Shown here: piece after piece, positions 48,301-58,646 of the stretch
How the letters are laid out: each line of letters opens with the position of its first letter
Position numbering within the stretch: the stretch's first letter is position 1
Source: Novosphingobium sp.
Lineage (GTDB): Bacteria > Pseudomonadota > Alphaproteobacteria > Sphingomonadales > Sphingomonadaceae
Direction of reading: 5' to 3'
DNA length: 64,000 nt
Assembly (NCBI GenBank): GCA_017745295.1
Contig: JAGHZR010000004.1
Span: 173,959-237,958 of the forward strand
Made by a program: the position numbers and the translations under genes
The notes under the pieces: generated by a model
Told to the model about the DNA's origin: nothing
The model's input: only the letters and a program-made list of their open reading frames with translations
The model's database searches: none

Positions 48301-49622
48301 GCCTGCTGCAGGCGCCGCTGGGCGGCGGCATCCGCTACAATGGCCCAGCCGACACGCTGTTCTCCTTCGCGGGCCAGCCCGGCCAGACGCTGACCGGATC
48401 GATCGGTCTGGCGGCGGACTTCTCCTGCCGCGTTTCCGACCCCTGCATCACCGGTCTCGTAAAGGGCAAGGACCTGACATACGAGTACCAGGCTTACGGC
48501 ACCCGGCTGACCAACATGACGCTGGAAGGCAAGTTCAGCGGCAACTCCTTCGAACTGACCTCGCTCAATGCCAATGCGGGCAGCGGCACGGTCAGCGCGA
48601 ACGGACGGCTCAGCCTCGCGGCCGACGCGGGCTATCCGATGGACCTCAACGTCAAGCTCGACAAGGCACGGCTGGCGCGCAGCGATTCGCTTTCGGCCAG
48701 CGCCACCGGCACGCTCAACCTGACCAAGCGCGCGGGCGAGACCCCGCTGCTCTCGGGCGACTTGCGCCTGCCGGAAACCCGCTACGAGATCGTCCGCCAG
48801 GGCGCGGTGGACGTGCCGCACCTGACCGGTGTGCGCTTCAAGCCGCGCTCCGGCCCGATGCGCGTGACGGGTGACGAACCGGCGCCGCAGATCACCAGCG
48901 CCTTCTCCTCGGTGCGGCTCGACCTTCACCTGAAGGCTCCCGAGAAGCTCTATGTCTCAGGCATGGGTCTGGAATCCGAATGGAGCGCCGACTTCCGCCT
49001 GAGCGGCACCAGTTCGGCGCCGAGCATGGCCGGTGAAGTGAAGCTGGTGCGCGGTACGCTCGGGTTTGCGGGCAAGCAGTTCGAACTGACCGACGGTCTG
49101 ATTTCGTTCAACGGCGGCCAGACGATCGACCCGACCGTGGCAATCACCGCCACCGAGACGATCGACGATGTGGCTGTGACCGTTACCGTGAGCGGTCGCG
49201 CCTACAATCCGCAGATCGAGTTCAGCTCCAATCCCAGTCTGCCGCAGGACGAAATATTGTCTCGCATCCTGTTCGGCAGTTCGATCGAGAACCTCTCGGC
49301 GATTCAGGCTGTACAACTGGCCACGTCGCTCAATTCGCTGCGGGCCACGGGCGGCGGCGTCAATCCGCTGGGCAAGCTGCGTTCGGCGGCAGGGATCGAC
49401 CGTCTGCGCATCCTCAGCCCCGACGCGGCGAGCGGCCGCGGCACCGCGCTGGCGGCAGGCCAGTACCTGACCGACGATATCTACGTGGAACTGATCACGG
49501 ACGCCCGCGGCTTCACTGCCACGCAGCTCGAAGTGAGCGTGACCAAGTGGCTTTCGGTGCTGAGCCAGGCAGGCGGTTCGGGCGTCAACAGCCTCAATAT
49601 CCGCATCAAGAAGGACTATTGA
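45366..49622 (+). CDS. tamB: TamB (DUF490 family), translocation and assembly module
   Basis: 1418 residues, inner-membrane anchored with a long periplasmic beta-helical groove of the repeating-beta-groove/AsmA-like superfamily, thought to carry phospholipids to the outer membrane. An N-terminal cytoplasmic tail of about 35 residues is followed by the anchor (IRILKTVVGLVLGVVVLAAAVIFGI is too long to be cut), then repeated short beta motifs. The conserved C-terminal DUF490 domain ends with DEILSRILFGSSIENLSAIQ, LSVLSQAGGSGVNSL and IRIKKDY. The ATG overlaps the tamA stop (TGATG). Confidence 0.94.
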   Translation: MSDDDTMIPADQPETSSDGGKPKPTVWRRVQIRILKTVVGLVLGVVVLAAAVIFGIDTGPGHRFVAEQIAGLRFENGMRIKVGRIEGSLYRRMTLRNLSVSDPRGEFLFSPEIHVDWRPFAYLSNHVDVRSATAQRMILRRVPKFKPTPPSDAPLLPDIDVDVGELRIDRFISEPPVSGNRRIVTIDGKAHISDGRALVSAKGGTIAIEGKEGGDRFNLLLDAVPAKNRLAIDLDLNAPTGGVIAALGGLKQPLTVKLGGKGDWKAWNGKLDAGLGGGELAKLDLVARDGTFTIKGPTQVARLVTGPTASLLGPITNLDVTAALDQRRAKVTGRIWSDAFNLTPNGVVDLSNNSFDDLKLDFALLKPAAIAPKLSGAGLTASLALDGAFTTPRVAYRINAARVVMNDMGLERLTASGAARVDADKILIPVSARVQRITGLDTVAGGSLANVRLDGDLAIDGTRVLSDNMRLRSDRIDAGLILVADLSKGFYTGAIDGKIDNYRLDSVGIFSIRTNMDLKTEGSGFALDGTVRARSTKLLNESLQTYLGGNFAASSRVHYGPDGVVRFSSLQLNAPDLKVTGGQGSWSPNGRISLTARGSSNRYGAIGVRVNGTIANPDAHVTAERPGLGIGLANLDARITGARGGYRFDMTGDTDYGPLKADVSLGLGQQMSVDVNSANLSGVDFAGRMVQTKAGPFAGELTAKGNGIGGALKLDAEGKYQAVDFNLRAKDAVFPGAAKLTIGSAIIDGRAVLYDKPSVVADAQLAGTSFGAVDLAAARVIVDYRDGRGKAKGLIEGVSGVPFRVGLNADLTPELWRVALQGRVRGLDLKTESPARIVPKDGGYELLPTTISFGSGTAKVSGQYGAGMKFQSRLENIDVALVNAFVPGYGLGGKASGSLDFEQESATAFPRADARMSLVNFTRTSSSTVSQPVDINFVGKLHPDGGEAHAVFRKQGSVIGRLAATLNPLPPGEGAWTTRLLQAPLGGGIRYNGPADTLFSFAGQPGQTLTGSIGLAADFSCRVSDPCITGLVKGKDLTYEYQAYGTRLTNMTLEGKFSGNSFELTSLNANAGSGTVSANGRLSLAADAGYPMDLNVKLDKARLARSDSLSASATGTLNLTKRAGETPLLSGDLRLPETRYEIVRQGAVDVPHLTGVRFKPRSGPMRVTGDEPAPQITSAFSSVRLDLHLKAPEKLYVSGMGLESEWSADFRLSGTSSAPSMAGEVKLVRGTLGFAGKQFELTDGLISFNGGQTIDPTVAITATETIDDVAVTVTVSGRAYNPQIEFSSNPSLPQDEILSRILFGSSIENLSAIQAVQLATSLNSLRATGGGVNPLGKLRSAAGIDRLRILSPDAASGRGTALAAGQYLTDDIYVELITDARGFTATQLEVSVTKWLSVLSQAGGSGVNSLNIRIKKDY

Positions 49623-49801
49623 TGGGCAGGGCGGTCATTCTGCTCGCAGGCCTTGTGGCGCTTTCCGGGTGCCACAAGGAGCCGAGCTTCGAGGAGCGCT
49701 ACGATGCGGCGAACGAGAACATCGCCAAGCGCGCCCGCGATATCGATGCCCGGATCGCGGGCACCGACACGCCGCCTGCGCAAGACGCCTCGAAGGACTA
49801 A
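49622..49801 (+). CDS. small lipoprotein following tamB
   Basis: 59 residues, starting at ATG 49622 that overlaps the tamB stop (TGATG). Signal MGRAVILLAGLVALSGC with the lipobox LSGC, then a charged, helical and Pro-containing tail (EERYDAANENIAKRARDIDARIAG). Function unknown. Its coupled position suggests an accessory lipoprotein of the TAM system; an upstream in-frame start at 49547 lies within tamB and is not credible. Confidence 0.75.
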   Translation: MGRAVILLAGLVALSGCHKEPSFEERYDAANENIAKRARDIDARIAGTDTPPAQDASKD

Positions 49802-49878
49802 GGCGCAACTTGCGGTTTACCTATCGTTGCTAGAAGTCGCGTCTCGCCGATGAACGGCGGTAGCGATTAGGGGCTGGA

Positions 49879-50220
49879 ATGCAGGTACGGGACGACTGCG
49901 GCAGGCTTACCTCGCGCCATGCCGTCCTGCTGGAAGCGCGCTGTCGCAAGTCGAGCTGGCACGTCTTCGGCGTCGAACTCGCGGACATATCGGAAGGCGG
50001 ATGCTGCGTGGTCGGTGGCGGCGAGGATTTCACCTCCGGCCAGCGTGTCGCGCTGCGCATGGCGAACCTGAAGGCCGTGGAAGCGGAAGTGCGCTGGATA
50101 CGCGAGGGGCGGGTCGGCATGGCCTTTCTCAAAGCCCTGCCGAAAGCGGTGATCGAGGATCTGGCGGAGCGCTACGGCATTCCCGTCATGCGGCGCAACC
50201 TCTCGGCAGTCGAAAGCTGA
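49879..50220 (+). CDS. PilZ domain protein
   Basis: 113 residues forming a lone PilZ domain. Likely cyclic-di-GMP ligands are RLTSRH (RxxxR) near residue 9 and the D-I-S-E-G-G stretch (residues 37-42), matching [D/N]xSxxG. GQRVALRMANLKAVEAEVRWIREGRVGMAFL completes the barrel in two parts. Stand-alone PilZ proteins are adapter effectors in motility or exopolysaccharide control. The partner is not evident from the neighbours. Confidence 0.85.
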   Translation: MQVRDDCGRLTSRHAVLLEARCRKSSWHVFGVELADISEGGCCVVGGGEDFTSGQRVALRMANLKAVEAEVRWIREGRVGMAFLKALPKAVIEDLAERYGIPVMRRNLSAVES

Positions 50221-50287
50221 TCGGGCGAGAACAGACAGAGCAATGGGAAGCTCGATGTCGATCGGAAGCGAATGTAAGGAGAGGCGG

Positions 50288-50363
<76 letters not shown>

Positions 50364-50408
50364 ACACGCTCTGCCGCATAAGATACGGGCCGCGTAAAGG
50401 TACGGAAA

Positions 50409-50484
<76 letters not shown>

Positions 50485-50509
50485 ACGCGTTTCCGCGTAA
50501 GGACAGGTA

Positions 50510-50585
<76 letters not shown>

Positions 50586-50699
50586 ACACTGCCCTGACCT
50601 GGGCTGCCGTTTTTGAGGAAGTCTTGGTGGACCTCCCCGGCGGCGGAGTGGTCCCTATAACGGCTGATTTCAGGATGGGAAGAGAAAAATTCAAAAATT

Positions 50700-51815
50700 T
50701 TACGCGAGCGATCCGGGGCGGCGATTCCAACGGTTTACGGCCATGAGCGTGCCCAGGCAGATCATGTTGGTCAGCATCGAGGTGCCACCGTGGCTCATGA
50801 AGGGCAGGGGGATGCCGACGACGGGCGCCAGGCCCATGACCATCATCAGGTTGATCGCGACATAGAAGAACACCGTCGCCGCCATGCCTGCGGCCAGCAG
50901 GCTGGAGAAGCGGTCCGGCGCCTTGCGGGCGACCCTGAGCCCCCAGGACAGCACGATGGCGAAGACGCAGAGCACGAAGAGGCCGCCGAGCATGCCCCAT
51001 TCCTCCGCCATCGTCGCGAAGACGAAGTCGGTATGCGATTCGGGCAGGTATTGCAGATGGCTCTGCGACCCGTTGCCAAAGCCCTTGCCGAGGAAACCGC
51101 CCGAGCCGATCGCGATCTTGGACTGGGTGATGTGATAGCCGGTGCCGAGCGGATCGCTTTCCGGATCGAGGAACACCAGCACGCGGTTGCGCTGGTAGTC
51201 GTGAAGCAGGGTGAAGAAGGCGATCGGCGCGGCGATCGCGGCGGTCAGGCCTGCGCCGATGAACCAGGACAGCGGCAGGCCTGCCAGGAACATCGTCACG
51301 ACGCCGCCGAAGCAGATCGCCAGTGCGGTTCCGAGGTCGGGCTGGATCATGACGAACAGCGCGGGAATGCCGATCAGCACGCCCGCAGGCACCAGTCCGC
51401 GCCAACTGGCGGTCATGGCATGGGGCAAAGTCTCGTAGAATCGCGCCAGCACGAGCACGATCGCCGGTTTCATCAGTTCGGACGGCTGAAGCGTCATGAA
51501 ACCGAGGTTGAGCCAGCGCTGGCTGCCGCCGCCGACCGCGCCGATCGCTTCCACCAGCACCAGCAGCACGACGATCGCGCCGTAGACCGGATAGGCGGCC
51601 ATGCGGAAGAAATCGCGGCTGATTCGGGAGATGACGATCGCCATGACCAGAAAGATGAAGAAGCGCACGACATGGCTGAGCGCGTAAGGCTGGAGGCTGC
51701 CGCCCGCCGCCGAATAGAGCACCGCGGCGCCGAGCGATACGAGGCCGGTCAGCGGCACCAGCATGTGCCAGGGCTGACGGGCGATGGCCTCGGGAACAAT
51801 CGAACGGCCCATCAT
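50700..51815 (-). CDS. rodA: rod-shape peptidoglycan polymerase RodA
   Basis: SEDS glycosyltransferase that makes glycan strands during elongation, paired with PBP2. 371 residues with ten membrane helices. Signature segments: the conserved catalytic Asp region (MIQPDLGTALAICFGG), SKIAIGSGGFLGKGFGNGSQSHLQYLPE split over two loops, HTDFVFATMAEEWG and the GIPLPFMSHGGTSML terminal motif. Four-base overlap with mrdA (ATGA). Confidence 0.97.
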   Translation of the reverse strand: MMGRSIVPEAIARQPWHMLVPLTGLVSLGAAVLYSAAGGSLQPYALSHVVRFFIFLVMAIVISRISRDFFRMAAYPVYGAIVVLLVLVEAIGAVGGGSQRWLNLGFMTLQPSELMKPAIVLVLARFYETLPHAMTASWRGLVPAGVLIGIPALFVMIQPDLGTALAICFGGVVTMFLAGLPLSWFIGAGLTAAIAAPIAFFTLLHDYQRNRVLVFLDPESDPLGTGYHITQSKIAIGSGGFLGKGFGNGSQSHLQYLPESHTDFVFATMAEEWGMLGGLFVLCVFAIVLSWGLRVARKAPDRFSSLLAAGMAATVFFYVAINLMMVMGLAPVVGIPLPFMSHGGTSMLTNMICLGTLMAVNRWNRRPGSLA

Positions 51816-53926
51816 TGCGGATTGCCTCCGGTATTGGGCGCTGTCACGGCGGGCGTCGGCGCGGGGCTTGTCGTTTGCGTTGCCGAGGGCTGGCGCTCGG
51901 CGGCATCGGGTTCGGGCGCCGGCGAGGCGGCCTCGCGAACGATGGGTTGCGCTGGGTCCTGTGCACCCTCGGCGCCCTGAATCTTGCGGTTTTCCTCTTC
52001 AGGGGAAACTGCGGGTGCACCGACACCGTACTGCGCCGAATAGGTGCGATAGCGGGCTTCGAGCCGCTCCTTGGGGGTGCCGCCCCACTTCTGCTCAAGC
52101 TCGGTCAGGATATCCATGCCCTTCTGCTTGTCGAAGACATACGTCAGCACATCGCGGGCTATCGGATAGGCTGCACCCGAACCGCCGCCGTGCTCGACCA
52201 CGACCGAGCAGGCATAGCGCGGATTGTCGAACGGGGCGAAGCAGATGAAGTGGCCATGGTCGCGGTGCTTCCAGAGGCCGCCCTTGCCGCTGCCGACATT
52301 GAGCCCGACGACTTGTGCCGTGCCGGTCTTGCCTGCGAGCTTGATGTCCGGGAACGGCAGGCGAGAATGCGGCGCGGAGCCGGGGCCGTTGGCGACATCC
52401 GACATCGCCTGGCGAACATAGGCAAGATGCTCGGCGGAAATCCCGAGCGAAGGCGCGACTTTCTGCTCATGCCCATGGACCAGGCGCGGCATGATGACCC
52501 GCCCGCTGGCGATGCGCGAAGCCTGGATGGCCTGCTGCAAAGGGTTCACCAGGAAGTAGCCCTGACCGATCGTCGCGTTGACGGTGTCGAAGGTCTGCCA
52601 TTCCTTGCCGTATTTCTTCAGCTTCCAGGCCGGATTGGGCACGGTGCCGTAGGACTGCCCGGAAACCGGCAGCGGGAAGTCATGGCCTAGGCCGAGGCGA
52701 CTTGCCATTGCCGCGATCGGGTCCATGCCGATGCGCTGGGCGAAGTGATAGAAATAGACGTCGCAGCTCTGGTAGATGCCCTTAGCCATGTTGACCGAGC
52801 CGTGGCCGCGCCGGTTCCAGCAGTGAAACACACGGTTGCCGACACGCAACCCGCCGCCGCAGAATACCGATTCGTTCGGGTCCAGCCCGGCTTCCATGAA
52901 GGACAGCGCCACCATCGGCTTGACCGTCGATCCCGGCGGATAGAGCCCACGCAGCACCTTGTTGCGCAGAGGCACATGGTCGTCGTCCGACAGCATCTTC
53001 CATTCGAGACGGCCGATGCCGTCAGAAAAGCTGTTCGGATCGAAGCTGGGCATCGAGCACATCGCGAGGATGTCGCCGGTCTGGCAGTCCATCACCACGA
53101 CGGCCGCCGATTCGGGGCCGATGCGGCGCGAGGCATATTCCTGAATGCCCGCGTCGATGGTCAATTTCAGGGTCTTGCCGGGCACGTCCTCGCGGGTGTC
53201 GAGATCGCGGACGATCCGGCCCGAGGCGGTCACTTCGACGCGGCGAGCACCGGGCTTGCCTCGCAGGTCCTTCTCGTAGAACTTTTCGAGCGCGTCCTTG
53301 CCGACCTTATAGCCCGGCGTGATGAGCACTGGATCGCGGTCCTTCTCGTACTCTTCCGCCGAGGCCGGGCCGACATAGCCGATCAGATGGCCCACCGAAG
53401 GCCCGAGCGGATAGAACCGCGAGAAACCGCGCTGGGTGACGACGCCGGGCAGGTCCGGCAGGCGCACGCTGACGGCGGCGAACGTGTCCCAGTCGAGACC
53501 GCTGGCGACTTCCACCGGCGCGAAGCGGCGGGCGCGCTCCAGCTTGTCCTCAAGGTCCTGCATCGCGATCGGGGTGAGGCTGAGCAACTTGCCCAGCGTC
53601 TGGATCGTATGGGGAATGTCCTGAACGCGCTCGGGAATGAGATCGACGCGAAAGTCCGCGCGATTCGAGGCGAGCGGGGTGCCGTTGCGGTCCATGATCC
53701 AGCCGCGGCGCGGCGGGATCAGCGAGAGGTTGACACGGTTGCTCTCGGCCTGAAGCTCGTACTTCGCGTTCTGGGCGATCGAGAGATAGCCGAGCCGCGC
53801 GGCGAGCAGGACGCCGATGCCGCCCTGGATCGAGCCGACGACGAGGCTGCGCCGGTCGAAACTGTTGCGAAGGGTGCCTGCGCTGACGTGGCGCTGCGGA
53901 AAGAACCGTTTGAAATTGATCTTCAT
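51812..53926 (-). CDS. mrdA: penicillin-binding protein 2
   Basis: Class B transpeptidase of the elongation complex. 704 residues from ATG 53924-53926 (MKINFKRFFPQRHVSAG), overlapping mreD. One N-terminal membrane helix (about 28-50), PBP dimer domain starting at PPRRGWIMDRNGTPLASNRADF, transpeptidase domain with Ser333 (PGSTVKPM), SCD (YQSCDVYFYHFA) and KTGTAQV. The C-terminus extends about 70 residues beyond the usual end as a Pro/Ala/Glu-rich tail of unknown role. An in-frame start at 54187 inside mreD is not credible. Confidence 0.96.
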   Translation of the reverse strand: MKINFKRFFPQRHVSAGTLRNSFDRRSLVVGSIQGGIGVLLAARLGYLSIAQNAKYELQAESNRVNLSLIPPRRGWIMDRNGTPLASNRADFRVDLIPERVQDIPHTIQTLGKLLSLTPIAMQDLEDKLERARRFAPVEVASGLDWDTFAAVSVRLPDLPGVVTQRGFSRFYPLGPSVGHLIGYVGPASAEEYEKDRDPVLITPGYKVGKDALEKFYEKDLRGKPGARRVEVTASGRIVRDLDTREDVPGKTLKLTIDAGIQEYASRRIGPESAAVVVMDCQTGDILAMCSMPSFDPNSFSDGIGRLEWKMLSDDDHVPLRNKVLRGLYPPGSTVKPMVALSFMEAGLDPNESVFCGGGLRVGNRVFHCWNRRGHGSVNMAKGIYQSCDVYFYHFAQRIGMDPIAAMASRLGLGHDFPLPVSGQSYGTVPNPAWKLKKYGKEWQTFDTVNATIGQGYFLVNPLQQAIQASRIASGRVIMPRLVHGHEQKVAPSLGISAEHLAYVRQAMSDVANGPGSAPHSRLPFPDIKLAGKTGTAQVVGLNVGSGKGGLWKHRDHGHFICFAPFDNPRYACSVVVEHGGGSGAAYPIARDVLTYVFDKQKGMDILTELEQKWGGTPKERLEARYRTYSAQYGVGAPAVSPEEENRKIQGAEGAQDPAQPIVREAASPAPEPDAAERQPSATQTTSPAPTPAVTAPNTGGNPQ

Positions 53927-54471
53927 CGCAGCAGCACGATCGGCGCGAGGCGAATCCGATCGAACATGGCAACGACTCGACCGACGAGCGGGTAGGAAAG
54001 CACGGAGATAACGACCTGCGGCACGATGACACGGAACGGGGATGCCGCGCCTGCGAGGTTCGCAAGAGCGAGGCAGAGAACGATATAGGCGACGATCAGG
54101 CCCATTGCCATGAGCCATTCGGTTACAAAGTTTCGCCAGGGCAGGCGGACTTCGACGATTTCCAGCGCGATCGCGGTGAGCGACCACAGCAGTACCGCGC
54201 AGCCGAATGGCTGACCGGAGAACAGGTCGTCGAACAGGCCGAGCGGCAGGCCCGCCCAGATCGGCAGCAGGCCGGGGCGCAGCTGCCGCCAGCCGAGATA
54301 GATCAGGAAGCCCAGCGGCGGCATGACCGGCGCCGAGGCGATCATGAACCAGCCCGGCACCAGCGAGCCGAGCATCACCGTCAGCCAGGGGAAACCTCTG
54401 GCAAGGAACCGCGAGGGCGCGTGGTTGATGCGCTGCCGGGTGGTGGAGCGGGAGGCGCTGCGCTGGAACAT
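53923..54471 (-). CDS. mreD: rod shape-determining protein MreD
   Basis: 182 residues with five hydrophobic segments linking the elongation complex within the inner membrane. LLPIWAGLPLGLFDDLFSGQPFGCAVLLWSL (in two parts) is the characteristic MreD stretch. MFQRSASRSTTRQRINHAPS forms a basic cytoplasmic N-terminus. It follows mreC with one base overlap and overlaps mrdA (ATGA). Confidence 0.95.
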   Translation of the reverse strand: MFQRSASRSTTRQRINHAPSRFLARGFPWLTVMLGSLVPGWFMIASAPVMPPLGFLIYLGWRQLRPGLLPIWAGLPLGLFDDLFSGQPFGCAVLLWSLTAIALEIVEVRLPWRNFVTEWLMAMGLIVAYIVLCLALANLAGAASPFRVIVPQVVISVLSYPLVGRVVAMFDRIRLAPIVLLR

Positions 54472-55358
54472 CAGCGTTTCTTGACCGTAGCGTCGTTGGC
54501 GGGCGGCGGTGGCGGCGGCGGTGCCCAGCTCTTTTCGACCATCACATAGTCGGTATCGGACGGGTTGCTGAGCACGCGGGCAATGGCGCCGTCGCGGATG
54601 AGGTCGGTCACGACGGCCATCGGCGTGCCCGGGCGGTAGAGACCGCCGGACCCCGACGTCACCAGCACGTCGCCCTTGCGCAGCGGGTTGATACCGAGGT
54701 TGATGAGGCGGATGCGCAGGGTGCCGTCGCCGTTGCCCTGGGCGAAGGCGGGAACGCCGTCGGTCGCGCGGCGGACCGGCACCACGCTTTCGCTGTCGGT
54801 AACCAACAGGACCCGCGCGCTGGACGAGCCGACTTCGAGTACGCGCCCGACGAGGCCCATCTGCGAGCGGACCGGCATGCCGGGGGTGACGTTGCGGTCG
54901 GCTCCGGCGCCGAGCGTCGCATAGCGGCGGGTGCTGGCGCTGGTCGAAGATGTCAGGCGGGCATAGGCGACCGCGCCGCCGTTCGGCTCGGACAGGGCCA
55001 TCAGGTCCTTGAGGCGCTTGTTTTCCGCCGAGGTCCCTTTCGCTTCGGCAAGGCGCACTTTCGCCTCGGCCAGCTCACGCTTGAGCCGCGCGTGTTCTGC
55101 TCCCGAATGGAAGAATCCGGTGAGTTCGGCCCAGGTATCGCGTCCGAGATCGCGGCCGCTGGCAGACATCTGCGCAGCCGGTTCGCTCGCATCGTCGGCC
55201 AGTCCGCGAAGAGCGGAGAAAAATCCGGGATTTACAAGCGAGATCACCACGAGCGCCAGTCCGACCGCGGCGCCAAGCACGCCTGCGGCATAACTGAGGA
55301 ACGTGGTGTATTGCGCCCGGCGCGAATAGCTGGAGCGCCTGTTTGCTGGCGGTGCCAT
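54471..55358 (-). CDS. mreC: rod shape-determining protein MreC
   Basis: Periplasmic scaffold of the elongation machinery. 295 residues: basic N-terminus, membrane helix (about 17-40), coiled coil (about 75-115; ARLKRELAEAKVRLAEAKG) and two beta-barrel domains (RYATLGAGADRNVTPGMPV, VTSGSGGLYRPGTPMAVVT split). The C-terminus ends in a Pro-rich stretch (PPPPPPA). 128 bp separate it from mreB. Confidence 0.95.
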   Translation of the reverse strand: MAPPANRRSSYSRRAQYTTFLSYAAGVLGAAVGLALVVISLVNPGFFSALRGLADDASEPAAQMSASGRDLGRDTWAELTGFFHSGAEHARLKRELAEAKVRLAEAKGTSAENKRLKDLMALSEPNGGAVAYARLTSSTSASTRRYATLGAGADRNVTPGMPVRSQMGLVGRVLEVGSSSARVLLVTDSESVVPVRRATDGVPAFAQGNGDGTLRIRLINLGINPLRKGDVLVTSGSGGLYRPGTPMAVVTDLIRDGAIARVLSNPSDTDYVMVEKSWAPPPPPPPANDATVKKR

Positions 55359-55486
55359 GCGCCATGCACTCCTTCGTAGTGGCGGCCTTCCGGTCGGACT
55401 GCCGCTCTGACGTCAAACGACCGGCAATAAGGGTGCCGGGAAGGGGAGCGGCCGGGCTTCCAGAGCACCGGCCGCTCCGCGCGAAA

Positions 55487-56819
<1,333 letters not shown>

Positions 56820-58646
56820 ATGCCGATTATCCGCCGTCTTCCCGAACATCTCGTCAACCGCATCGCGGCGGGCGAAGTGGTGGAGCGCCCCGCCTCCGCG
56901 CTCAAGGAACTGGTGGAAAACGCGATCGACGCCGGATCTACGCAGATCACCGTGCGCCTCGCCTCGGGCGGTCTCGACCTGATCGAAGTGACCGACGACG
57001 GTTGCGGCATGGTGCCGGACCAGATCGCCCTGGCGCTGGAGCGCCATGCGACCTCCAAACTGCCGGACGAACATATTGAACTGGTGGCGACGCTGGGCTT
57101 TCGCGGTGAGGCGCTGCCGTCGATCGGGTCGGTCGCGCGGCTCACTATCGAGAGCCGTCCGCACGACTCGGAAGAAGGCTGGAAGCGCGTCGTCGATCAC
57201 GGCGTGGTCGCGGTGGACAGTCCGGCGGCGCTGCCGCCGGGCACACGCATCCGGGTCGAGGACCTGTTCGGAAAAGTGCCCGCACGGCGCAAGTTCCTGC
57301 GCTCGGCGCGCTCGGAATATGCGGCCTGTCAGGATGTCGTGCGCCGTCTCGCCATGGCGCGGCCTGATATCGGCTTCACGATGGAGCACGACGGACGCCG
57401 GGTGATCGCCGTTCAGCCGCGCGAGGAACTGGCGTCGCGCGTCGCGCGACTCGTGGCGCGCGAACTGGCCGAAGACGGCGTGCTGATCGATGCGGAGCGG
57501 GGAACCGCGCGGCTTACCGGCGTGGCGGGACTGCCGACCTACAATCGCGGCGTCGCGGATCATCAGTATCTCTTCGTCAATGGACGTCCGGTGAAGGACC
57601 GGCTGCTCGTCGGTGCGGTGCGCGGCGCCTATTCGGACATGCTCGCGCGTGACCGCCATGCGGTGCTGGCGCTGTTCCTTGAAATTCCGCCCGAGGAAGT
57701 GGACGTCAATGTCCATCCCGCGAAGACCGAAGTGCGCTTCCGCGATCCGACTTTCATTCGCGGCTTTCTGGTAGGCGCCTTGCGCCATGCGCTGGAATCA
57801 TCGGGGCAGCGAAGCGCCCAGCCTGCCGCCGCCGCCGCGATGAACATGTGGCAGGTCGAGCCGGTCGCGCCTGCACCGGCACCCGCGCTCGGCTCGCTGT
57901 TCGCGCGTGAGTATTCCGCGCAGCCCTCGCGCACCGATTATCGGCCCGCGCCGAGCCGCGTCTCCGAAGCGGGGGCGGCTTGGCGTTCCTATGAGGAAGA
58001 GGTCATGGCCCAGCCCTCGGGCCGGGCGGAATCGGCGCCCGATGAGCCGGAGGAAGCGCTGCAATATCCGCTGGGCGTCGCGCGCGGGCAGGTTGCGGGG
58101 ACTTACATCGTCGCCGAGGCCGAGGACGGTCTGGTGATCGTCGACCAGCACGCGGCACACGAGCGGCTCGTGCTGGAACGTCTCAAGGCCGCCGGGGCGG
58201 AAGACGCGATGGCCCGCTCGCAGGCACTGTTGCTGCCCGAGGTCGTCGAACTGGAGGAAGCCGCCTGCGACGCGCTGGAGGACAAGACCGCCGACCTTGC
58301 GCAGTTCGGGCTGGTGCTGGAGCGTTTCGGGCCAGGCGCCATGCTGGTTCGCGCGGTGCCCTCGGTGCTCGGCAAATCGGACGTCCACGCTCTGGTCCGC
58401 GATATCGCCGACGATCTGGCGCGCAACGGCGATGCCCTGCTGCTGGGTGAGAAGCTCGAACTCGTGCTGGCGACGATGGCCTGCCATGGATCGGTCAGGG
58501 CAGGGCGGTCGCTTTCGGTGGCGGAGATGAATGCGCTGCTGCGCGAAATGGAGCGCACTCCGCGTTCCGGTCAATGCAACCATGGGCGCCCGACGTGGGT
58601 TAAACTCGCACACCACGATATCGAGAAACTGTTCGGGCGAAAATGA
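56820..58646 (+). CDS. mutL: DNA mismatch repair protein MutL
   Basis: 608 residues. N-terminal GHKL ATPase: NRIAAGEVVERPASALKELVENA, DDGCGM, ATSKL, FRGEALPSIGSV; the Pro/Ala-rich linker spans about 335-415. The C-terminal dimerisation domain has the endonuclease motif DQHAAHERLVLE, fitting DQHA-x2-E-x4-E, plus GQCNHGRP near the end. This marks a nicking-type MutL, as expected where MutH/Dam strand discrimination is absent. The stop overlaps the start of the next gene. Confidence 0.97.
   Translation: MPIIRRLPEHLVNRIAAGEVVERPASALKELVENAIDAGSTQITVRLASGGLDLIEVTDDGCGMVPDQIALALERHATSKLPDEHIELVATLGFRGEALPSIGSVARLTIESRPHDSEEGWKRVVDHGVVAVDSPAALPPGTRIRVEDLFGKVPARRKFLRSARSEYAACQDVVRRLAMARPDIGFTMEHDGRRVIAVQPREELASRVARLVARELAEDGVLIDAERGTARLTGVAGLPTYNRGVADHQYLFVNGRPVKDRLLVGAVRGAYSDMLARDRHAVLALFLEIPPEEVDVNVHPAKTEVRFRDPTFIRGFLVGALRHALESSGQRSAQPAAAAAMNMWQVEPVAPAPAPALGSLFAREYSAQPSRTDYRPAPSRVSEAGAAWRSYEEEVMAQPSGRAESAPDEPEEALQYPLGVARGQVAGTYIVAEAEDGLVIVDQHAAHERLVLERLKAAGAEDAMARSQALLLPEVVELEEAACDALEDKTADLAQFGLVLERFGPGAMLVRAVPSVLGKSDVHALVRDIADDLARNGDALLLGEKLELVLATMACHGSVRAGRSLSVAEMNALLREMERTPRSGQCNHGRPTWVKLAHHDIEKLFGRK

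Noticed and set aside
45339..48929. 1196-codon open frame antisense to tamB
   Set aside because: High GC lowers stop frequency on the opposite strand; the encoded sequence is Arg/Asp/His rich with no domain, and tamB in the other frame is clearly real.
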